A stretch of 64,000 nucleotides of DNA. It comes from Chamaecrista fasciculata (taxonomy: Eukaryota; Streptophyta; Magnoliopsida; Fabales; Fabaceae). The translations under genes were made by a program, and so were the position numbers. Of this stretch, positions 55,781-64,000 are shown one piece after another. The notes below the pieces were generated by a model, which was given only the letters and a program-made list of their open reading frames with translations, was not told the origin of the DNA and did not search any database. The number at the start of each line of letters is the position of its first letter. Positions within the stretch are counted from its first letter, which is position 1. The stretch spans positions 1 to 64,000 of the forward strand of contig QANZ01004029.1 of assembly GCA_003254925.1 (NCBI GenBank), given 5' to 3'.

Positions 55781-57649
55781 TACCTAAATCAAGTTTGATT
55801 GGTCTAGTAGTTATCTCACTAGGTCATTTAAACAAGTGTTAGAGGTTCGAATCTCGCTTTGTGTATGCAGCAACTAATTGACCACCGGCAGACCCTTAAA
55901 TGAAAGGCAAAACACCCTTTCGTGCCCCTAACGTTTGCAGTGATTTTCAGTTATGCCCCTAATGTTTCATTTTGTTCAAGTGTGCCCTCAATGTGAAACT
56001 AACGTTTCAATTATGCCCTCAATTTTGACTCAATGCCCATGTGGCAATTTTTTTTACTTATGTGTCATTTTTTTTGTCTGACTTAAATACGTGGCATGAT
56101 GACTGGACATTCTTATTTTTTTTCCACCGTGGCATGATGACTGGATTTACATTATTTTTTAACATAAAAGTTGAGTAAACTAGCAAATTAATCCCTAGAT
56201 TTACATTTTTCATCATCTTCATTCATTTTAGTCCCAAATCCTCAAAATAAAATTGTAAAGTGTCCCAAAACTCTTTCAAACATTCTAATTTAGTCCTTAA
56301 AAATATTAAAAACCCTAAACCCCAAAACCCAAAACCCAAAACTCCAAACCCCAAACTTCAAACCCCAAATCCCTAAATGGAGATGCAACATTGGAGACAC
56401 TATCTATGAATGGAGATGCAAGACAACTTAGACAAGGAAGAACCACACACAATCGCAGCAAATGGACCACACATTCAGTGAAAAGAGCAAATAACTTAAC
56501 CAAAATCGCAGCAATGGACCACTACTATCAAAAACCAAAATCGCAAAACTAAACCAACCGATCAACGAGCCGTGAGTCTGTGAATGAACGACGGACGTCG
56601 CCGGTCGCCGTTGGCCGTCGTAGACTGTAGTTTCTCAATCGTCGTTGGCCGTGAATGAGTGTCGCACGAAGTAGGAGAAGAACGAAGGCAGTAGCGTCGT
56701 TCCAACATCATCATCATCTTCATTGCATTTTCGAAAATGGGAAGATGAAGATGAAGATGATGATGATAATGATGAAAATGAAGATGAAAATTAGAAACAA
56801 AAATTTTAATCTGAAAATATGAAGATTAGAAACAAAAAAATTTAGTATCAGAAGAGCAGATGAAGATGAAGATTAAAAAAAAATAAGTTTTAGAGTTTAG
56901 GGATTTGGGGTTTGAAGTTTGGGGTTTTGGGTTTTTAATATTTTTAAGGACTAAATTAGAATGTTTGGAAGAGTTTTGGGACACTTTATAATTTTATTTT
57001 GAGGATTTAGGATTAAAATGAATGAAGATGATGAAAAGAGGGTGAATTGAGAATAATGGGATAAGAATGGGTGAGGGACCTAATTGCTCAAATTAGATTT
57101 TTTAGGGTTTAGGGTTTTAGGGTTTAGAATTTTAGAGTTTAGGGTTTAGAGTTTATAGTTTTAAGGTTTAGAGTTTAGGTTTTAGGGTTTTTAATACTTT
57201 TAAGGACTAAATTGAAATGTTTGGAAGAGTTTTGGGACACTTTACAATTTTATTTTGAGGATTTGGGACTAAAATGAATGAAGATGATGAAAAATGTAAA
57301 TCCAAGGACTGATTTGCTAGTTTACTCAATTTTTATGTTCAAAAATGTAAATCCAGTCATCATGCCACGGTGGAAAAAAAATTGGAATGTCCAGTCATCA
57401 TGCCACGTATTCAAGTCAGACAAAAAAAATGACACATAAGTAAAAAAAATTGCCACATGGGCATTGAGTCAAAATTGGGGGCATAATTGAAACGTTAGTT
57501 TCACATTGAGGGTACGCCTGAACAAAATGAAACGTTAGGGGCATAACTGAAAATCACTGCAAACGTTAGGGGCACGAAAGGGTGTTTTGCCTAAATGAAA
57601 ATTAGTCCTTGATCTGTCGGGTTTGGGGATAACTTGGGCAAAAAAAAAA
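55781..57649 (+). mobile_element. tRNA-derived SINE interrupted by a MULE
   Basis: The SINE head and body are 55781-55905: A-box-like TGGTCTAGTAGTTATC, B box GAGGTTCGAATCTCGC, then ACCACCGGCAGACCC. Its 3' part resumes at 57601 with ATTAGTCCTTGATCTG and GGGGATAACTTGGGC and an A tail. Together they make about 174 bp. The outer target duplication AAATTAACAAT flanks it (55770-55780 and about 57650-57659). The MULE at 55906-57591 was inserted later. Confidence 0.85.
55906..57591. mobile_element. MULE-like foldback inserted in a SINE, 1.69 kb
   Basis: It is bracketed by the perfect 9-bp duplication TAAATGAAA (55897-55905 and 57592-57600). Terminal inverted repeats run several hundred bases from GGCAAAACACCCTTTCGTGC to GCACGAAAGGGTGTTTTGCC. 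They include TGGCATGATGACTGGA and, further in, GAGTAAACTAGCAAATT and its inverse. Part of the arm appears a third time at 56885-57050. Tracts of CCCTAAA/TTTAGGG-like repeats lie in the arms. The GC-richer centre (56560-56720) has no recognisable protein and no transposase was found, so it is non-autonomous. Confidence 0.9.
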
Positions 57650-57659
57650 AATTAACAAT

Positions 57660-58040
57660 AACCCATGGTGTTTATTTATTATATATTGAGCATCTAAAAT
57701 ATAATTTTCGCCATATTTAGTTAATAAACATTATTTATTGGGCACCAATATTTTGTATGATGGTTAACAAATTTAACTATGAATTGTGTTAGATTTTATT
57801 GTGTGATGACATGCTTTTAGTGTATTCTTTAATTTAGTGTGTTTCGAGGAATGAGGCTAAGATTTTATGACAAGTCATCGTTGGAGGCATAACATATGTA
57901 GAATTCAAAACAAAGACGTTTTTATACATATCATATGCATGGTTCATTGAATATTAATTGGTGAACAAAAAGAAAGACTATATACGTACTAACGTTCTAG
58001 CGTTTACTTCTCTTAATAATGGTACAGTAATATACTTTTT
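57660..58040. other. Gene-free spacer
   Basis: I see no gene or element here. Confidence 0.4.
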
Positions 58041-58044
58041 AAAA

Positions 58045-58250
58045 AGTTACATTTTTTTGTCAAAGATATCAGACCAATTCTGTACCTGACTCAAAGATAT
58101 GAGATCAATTCTGCAACCTGACTAAATGATATAGGATCAATTTTACAACATGAGTCAAAGATATGGGACCAAAAGTACAACAAAAAAAGTTATGAGACCA
58201 AATTGAAACCTTAACAAAAGTTATGGGACCAAAAGTGCTCTTTGGCCTAT
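58045..58250. repeat. Single arm of the GGTCC foldback family
   Basis: Tandem units such as AAGATATGAGATCAATTCTG and AAGATATGGGACCAAAAGTA end in CAAAAGTGCTCTTTGGCC. It matches the right arm of 43152-43545. The left arm is missing or reduced. Confidence 0.6.
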
Positions 58251-58263
58251 AATAAAAAATAGG

Positions 58264-58870
58264 TGAAACTGTGAAAGGATGATTTTGGTTTTAAATGTAT
58301 GTCTTAATGTTTATTTTGGTCTTTCATATTTCAAAATATTCAAATTGATCATAAATATTGACAAAATATTTCATTTTGGTCCAAAATTATTGAATATAGT
58401 CACATTTCTCCCATTTCAAATTTGAATGTGACGAATTCAGAACTACGTATTGTTCTCAAATAGTATTTTTTCTATCCAGTTGAAGCCAATTTGGATCCTC
58501 TATAGTACTTTAGGTGTGTAGTGCTAAGAGAGAAAAGAATAAGGTAGAGAGAGAAAGTGTTAGTGTGATCCACTTTCTCTCTCTACTTGTTCCTTTCTCT
58601 CTCAGCATTACACATATAGTGCACTATAGAGAGAGGATCCAAATTACTAGTTGGGGTCGTAAGCAAACGAGGTCTAATTAGTTCCGAAAGTAGCCAGCTC
58701 GTTTCACGATCAAACAAACAAAATCGATTATATATCACTTGTTTCAAATTCGAATGAAACGAATTCAGATGTACGAGTTATTCCCTTTGAACTTGAGATA
58801 TGAGAGATAAGAAAAATTTGATCAAATCCAATAATTTAGGATCAAAATAAAATATTTTACTAATATTTAA
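58264..58870. mobile_element. Foldback of the 13-kb family with a MITE inside
   Basis: It is homologous along its length to 13008-13510: AATGTATGTCTTAATGTT, then ATTTGAATGTGACGAATTCA and AGCAAACGAGGTC, then GATCAAATCCAATAATTTAG. The ends are worn. A GGATCC-ended MITE (58488-58645) splits it at the point matching about 13205 in the other copy. Confidence 0.7.
58488..58645. mobile_element. MITE with AATTTGGATCCTCTATAG ends
   Basis: Terminal inverted repeats are AATTTGGATCCTCTATAGT and ACTATAGAGAGAGGATCC then AAATT. The inner CT-rich and GA-rich halves are inverse. Comparison with the uninterrupted 13-kb copy shows it is an insertion, with a worn duplication around AGTTGAAGC / AGTTGGGGT. Confidence 0.72.
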
Positions 58871-60100
58871 AGTTAATTTAAATATTTAAATATTCAATAA
58901 TGCCTTTATATTTTATTTTTAATTTTAAATCATTAAATTTGATATATTTTTCTCGTCCTTTTTCTCATAATAGGTAGAAAAATAAAAAACCCGTCTAAGC
59001 ATCATCGAGTTCCAAAATATTCATGAACCTGTTTCTCATATCATATGATTTGGCGGCCTAGTTAAAAAAAAGAAGGCAAATTAGTTTTATTTATTGTCAA
59101 TGGACCTACCAAACACGCCTTTAACAAAACATATGCATGTTAGTCTATCTCAATTTTATGCTTAATTATTCTTACTAATCCATATATCTCAATCTCAAAT
59201 TCTCTTTAATAATTTCCTTTTTTTTTTTTCACTTTTCTTTATTCTTCTTTTTTTCGTAAAACATTTTTCTTTATTCTATCTCTTGATTGTTAGTGTTTAC
59301 GTGGCCAAATCAAATTTGTAATTATGGAATTGGAATTTCTCTTTTTGGATAATTTGGTAAACTTGGAAACAAAGAATAATAATGATGTTAAAGAATGTGA
59401 TGGCTGCTTCTTACCTCATTAAAGTGTCTACCTCGCCAAGCCAAGTTTCCTTTGATAATTATACTAAGTTAGTTCAAGAAGTGATAAATGATTTAGTATT
59501 GTTTAAAAGAATTTTTAAGTTTGACATTTTATAAATGTAATTATTTTTATTGAGAAATTTTCTCATTATAAGTAAATACGTGACGTGTATCGAGTGATTA
59601 ATCCGAACGATGTTAGTCGGGTAGGCAATGAAAAAATGAAAATTGGTGCTTAAGAAATTTATTAAGGTAGAGAACTTGCAACAAACATATATAATCAAAT
59701 ATCATTTGGTATCAACTATCAAAGTTATCAAAATGATTATAATTGTATTTTTATAAGATTAAATTTTACTTGAGTTAGACTATGATGCAAAGTTTGTTTT
59801 AGGAGTATAAGATGCAATGGGTCATGAGTCAATAAGATCATGACATGTGGAAGAATTAGTTGTATGTAACTAGTGATGTAATTCCATACACAATTTTGAT
59901 TGGTTAAAAAAATTATTTTTTAGCATTAAATTACTTAAATCTTCCATGTGTCATAATCTTATTGGCTCAAATAAAATTAAGAAATTTATCGTTTTTCACA
60001 AATTAAATTATTAATTTAATTTTAATAAATTTCAATGTAATACGGTGGATTTTATTGCATATATATTACTATACTTAAATGTATCGATATGTTTTATATT
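58871..60100. other. Gene-free AT-rich spacer
   Basis: I see no recognisable gene or element here. Confidence 0.4.
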
Positions 60101-60104
60101 TACT

Positions 60105-60690
60105 GATACATCACTATTTGGGCGTACGCCTGAACGGCCCTCGCACCGGGCCTCTTCTCCCCTCCACACCTTGCGAGGCGCCCTCGAGCCAATCGGGCGC
60201 CCTTTGCACAGTTAGAGGCGGTCGTGATCCATCCTGGGTCTTGGCGCACGTCCCCCAAATAACACGTAGTCATCCACGACTACCTTGCTCCGCAATCCGC
60301 GCTACGGGAGATCGTGGGCTACGGACTTGTTCACACCCACGATCTCCAGTTTCCTGGCGCCCGCCATGCGAAGTGACACGCAATCACCCACGATTGCCTT
60401 GCTCCGCAAATCTCGGTCTCCACCATCTCCGTTGGTGGAGATCGTGTCCGGTTACGTGGTCCGCCCCGCGCGCTGACCACCTCTCTCCTCCCTGCTCTAT
60501 AAATAGAGCCCATCTCAGCCGTTCAAGGTTGGCTACTTCTTACACTTTGAAATTCTCTTACTCTCCTATCACTCTCTTACTAACTTGAGCGTCGGAGTAC
60601 TCTTCGCAGGGCCCCCCTATGAAGCTCTTGCAGGTTCTTGCTCAACTCTTGGCTCTTGCAGCCCATTCCGGTGAACTAGGTAAGTGCTAC
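60105..60690 (+). mobile_element. GC-rich solo LTR fragment, probably Ty3/Gypsy (fossil)
   Basis: A sharply GC-rich island in AT-rich DNA. It has a core promoter CTCTATAAATAGAGCC at about 60495-60510, then TTGAGCGTCGGAGTACTC and TTCGCAGGG at about 60583-60612, a signature of plant Gypsy LTR/leader sequence. No gag or pol is present, so it is a lone LTR or fragment. Termini are not certain. A 10-base repeat TTACTATACT occurs at 60066-60075 and 60709-60718 and may be chance. The long plus-strand reading frame here is not a gene. Confidence 0.6.
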
Positions 60691-61062
60691 CATTTTCTAA
60701 TTTATCATTTACTATACTAGATATGTGTTTGGTCTTTCCTTGTTGTATATGTTCTTTTAATAATATAAAAATTGTATTATAAGCTATATAAAGTATTTTA
60801 AAAATCTAATTATAATTAAAAATAAGTTCCCAACCCTACTTACCATATTATTTTAAAAAAAATATTTTCTAATATTTTTAAATTTTTAAACAAATTGAAA
60901 AGTAACGTAAGCTTAAAAAAAAAATTTAACGAACTTCTCAATTCCCACAACTTGCTTTTGTATTTATTTTTTCAAACAAATACTCAAAATATTTGAGAAA
61001 AAAAATTAAAATAAATATAAAAATGCACTCAAATTAATGTTCCATTATAACTATACCAAATA

Positions 61063-62447
61063 GACGGGGGTGGATCATCTCCCTTTAATCCCCTCTCCCT
61101 TTCTCTCCCTTTCATTTAATCTCAATCATTAAACTCATCCAATGGATTAATCAAAGCCACGTCTCCATTGATCTTAAATGCACCATTTCATTTTTAATTT
61201 TAGCCTCGAAAAGCATAATTCGACAAGTTCCAACAGTTGATGGGTAACAAAATATAGGAATATTTTAGGTTAAAATATCATTTTGGCCCTCAAACTATAG
61301 GTAAGTTTCATCTTGATTCTAAACTATTTTTTTGTTCTATTTTAATATTCAAATTTTTATATTTATTCTATTTTAGTTTCTAAAATGTTATTTTTTCAAG
61401 CTTTTATTATTATTTATAACCTAAATAGTTGAGATGAACCATTTGTTTTTCATGTGTTTTAATAAGTGGGTTGTAAAAAAAAATCATTATTCTTAATCAC
61501 AAATTGAAGATAAAAATCAACTATAAATTTATCTTGAATTTGTGTATAAGAATGAAAATTTGTTCTCTTTGTCAACTCACTTAGTATGACACATATGAGA
61601 GGTAAATGATTTATCTCAACTGCTAATGTTAGAAATAACGACATAAAGTCATAAACATATATATGACATCACATCTTTTGTGACCAAAACAAAACAAATG
61701 TGAAAGTTGGAGGACCAAAATGAAATTTTAAGACCAAATGAGTATTTGATTGCATATTTTAGGCAAAAGCACCTTTTTACCCTCAAACTTTACATCTACT
61801 TTTAATTTCATCCCTACTATTGTTTTTTATTATCAATTTCGCCTCTAATATTTTACATTTTAAAAATTTTCATCTTTTGACTACTTCCAATAAGTTAATA
61901 ATATATATATATATTTCATCGTGTTTTTCAATATGAATTAGAATTAAAATTTTCTTTTATATCAATTTTACATATTATGTCATTAGCCACATAAAATTTG
62001 TCGTTATATTTGACTAGAATAAGATAAAATGATGAAATTAGTCAAAATATAAAATTTTAAGGATGAAATTGAAAATAAAATAATATTATGAACAAAATTA
62101 AAAATTGATGTAAACTTTTGAAAAATAAGTTACTTTTACCGGTAGTAATGTATGTTCTTAAACTTAGAAAAGATGCATGGAGAGCCAATATAGCACTTGA
62201 CTGAATCTTTCGAAGCTAATGCCTTTCCGTTTGTTTGTTTGTTTTTTTAATTGGCAACACATTGTTGTTCAATTCAATTGAAAGCATACGGAACTTTGGA
62301 TGTATAAATGAAATGATGCCTTTTCAAAAAATTATAATAATAAATGAAATGATGCATTTAATTTGGGGACACGTGGATTGATGTTATTCATTGGATGAAT
62401 TTAATGGTAGAGATTGAATGAAAGGGAGAGACATGATCAGTTGTGTC
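61063..62447. mobile_element. TIR element with nested foldbacks
   Basis: The left arm (61063-61200, e.g. TCTCCCTTTCATTTAATCTC, AACTCATCCAATGGAT, TTAAATGCACCATTTCATTT) is mirrored by the right arm (62330-62447, e.g. AAATGAAATGATGCATTTAA, ATTCATTGGATGAATTTAA, GAGATTGAATGAAAGGGAGA). Inside are two foldbacks: about 61268-61735 (CATTTTGGCCCTCAAACTAT / GGAGGACCAAAATGAAATTT) and about 61755-62145 (CACCTTTTTACCCTCAAACT / CTTTTGAAAAATAAGTTACT). No transposase is visible. Confidence 0.62.
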
Positions 62448-64000
62448 AGAAATATTTCTTCTATACTTTTTTTAATCAGTTAAGTTATTTTAACATATCT
62501 TGCCCTTTAAAACAAAGAATAAAAAATGTGATCATGCAAGCATAGTAGATGAGAGAGTATTTCCAAAAGATCCACACAATCTCATAATACTGATATACCT
62601 GTCACCAGCAGATATGAAAGCATCTAAATTTCATTTTTAAAACAAACTTCAAATCAGAGATCCCAAAACCCAAGAATTCACCTTTTTGACTGCAAACTCC
62701 GATTAATGCCATTCCAACAAAAACACATACAACAACAACCATCAACATTGGAATATGAGAATGCAACGACGGTCTCAGTTCAATGCATTTCCTAACAAGT
62801 GATTTAAGAAAGAAAACTCTAGATTTTGATTTCAAAGTTGAGATTTTTGTAACAAAATCTCATATCTCATACGTATTTACAAATTAATGAAAATATAATG
62901 GAACATTCAATTTCTTGATTGTCATACATATATGTTTAAATCTTGAAGTAATCCTTAGAAACAACTCAACCTCATGCACATGTAATATGAAATTGGTTTT
63001 GTGCAATGTATCTGATCTCCCAAACGTCTATATACTATTATTATTTACTTATTTAGTTTCTTTCTTTTATGTTTACATCACATCACACCTACTTCTTCCC
63101 GTATATATGCCTGTCTGCACCAAGCTACAGATACAGTTTCTTCTTGAGGATATTATTTGAGGCTGAAATTTTTCTGGAGGAATAATACAGTGAAACTGAA
63201 TTTTGGGTCGTGTTCAATTTTACAGAATCCTGCACAAATGTAAGGGAATATATATATATATTCTGAGGCACACATTGGAGGAAATTCGAGGTACATGGAA
63301 CTGGCCAACTGGGAGTCAGTCAAGGTGGCTACTTGATTATTCATGTCTTAACCCGAACTTGATTCACATTGCACACCTGACTATGATAACAGAATCTTCT
63401 AACGAAAGTAATTACATTTATAAAGTCTTAAACTTTGTCTAAGCAGTATTAAATCGCTTACGACTTAAATTCAATCCCATGTTAGTATCTCCGGCAGCAA
63501 ATCAATATATATATATTTGGACTAATAGTATTCTCTATAATTCATATGTAGTAATAGCCTTAACATCATTTCATTCATTCAAAAAGGAATAAAAAGGATA
63601 AACGACTTGAGTTCATATACACCTGTACACATATGAATACCATATATTATTACCTATGGATAAACGATTTGGGGGTCCCTTGGAATAGGAGAGAATTAAC
63701 CCATCAAACTGGAACAGCGGGCAAACAAGGTGATGTTTGAAGTTTGAACACTAGCGTTATGCTTTATGGACATAATATACATAGGATCTAACTGTATGTG
63801 ACACTATCATTACATATAAATTACCACCAACTAAACGAATCTAGCTCAATAGGAAAAGTATAAACACCATGCATCTGCAAACAGAAGGGCACTCGTTGCA
63901 TCTACCTATAAGATTAACAAGGCTCGTGCATATCTAATCGGTCTCCTCTGAAAATAGCTGGTGCTCCAATACACTGGGTGGCGTAACTCTCTTCCTAACT
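62448..64000. other. Right edge, no supported gene
   Basis: At 62835-62690 (minus) an open stretch contains a hydrophobic segment (MLMVVVVCVFVGMALIGVC) followed by AAAAAG|GTGAATTC, a possible splice donor. It could be one exon of a small membrane protein, but no start codon or partner exon was found. TA repeats lie at about 63246-63261 and 63507-63519. Confidence 0.3.

Noticed and set aside
60079-60588. 169-residue plus-strand reading frame
   Set aside because: It falls in a GC-rich LTR fragment, has Pro/Arg/Ser-rich translation without domains, and crosses the LTR's own TATA region.
62602-62835. Possible exon with a transmembrane segment on the minus strand
   Set aside because: There is no ATG before the hydrophobic part, no partner exon and no family recognised; kept only as a note in the right-edge entry.

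Overview
This is a stretch of nuclear DNA from a flowering plant, probably a eudicot. The genes have plant-type GT-AG introns, plant-specific products (hydroxyproline arabinosyltransferase, plastid TRXz/CITRX, an AED3-type apoplastic aspartyl protease, an ARGOS/OSR protein), AT-rich intergenic DNA, and plant transposons (Copia, Stowaway, Harbinger, MULE, Helitron, tRNA-derived SINE). I cannot name the species. Two runs of N (27868-28451 and 51338-51496) and one single N (49016) are assembly gaps. All functions are read from the translated sequence and remembered families; no search was run.

Layout. 0.4-9.5 kb: two direct-tandem quinone reductase (NQR) genes on the minus strand, each with three exons. 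The first carries a broken Copia fossil and a pectin methylesterase inhibitor fragment in intron 2. 9.5-16.2 kb: transposons only, including a Harbinger-like element with a MULE inside it. 16.2-20.3 kb: an eight-coding-exon HPAT gene (plus). 20.3-29.6 kb: transposons, a large palindrome and a gap. 29.7-32.5 kb: a three-exon aspartyl protease gene (plus). 35.9-36.9 kb: a single-exon ARM-repeat gene (plus). 42.55 kb: tRNA-Asn(GTT). 45.9-49.75 kb: a four-exon TRXz gene (plus), with pieces of its 5' flank duplicated upstream. 52.0-52.2 kb: a tiny OSR gene (minus). 52.8-64 kb: SINEs, MULEs, solo-LTR fossils and foldback elements, with no recognisable protein gene.

The genes do not form a pathway: one cytosolic flavoprotein pair, one Golgi glycosyltransferase, one secreted protease, one armadillo protein, one chloroplast thioredoxin and one organ-size protein. 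The striking part is the non-coding fraction. At least fifteen foldback insertions of about 240-1700 bp have arms built from short degenerate repeats around GGTCC or GGTACC. Several are bounded by 9-10 bp target-site duplications, which points to non-autonomous Mutator-like elements. Some are nested in, or interrupted by, other elements, so their order of arrival can be read from the sequence.
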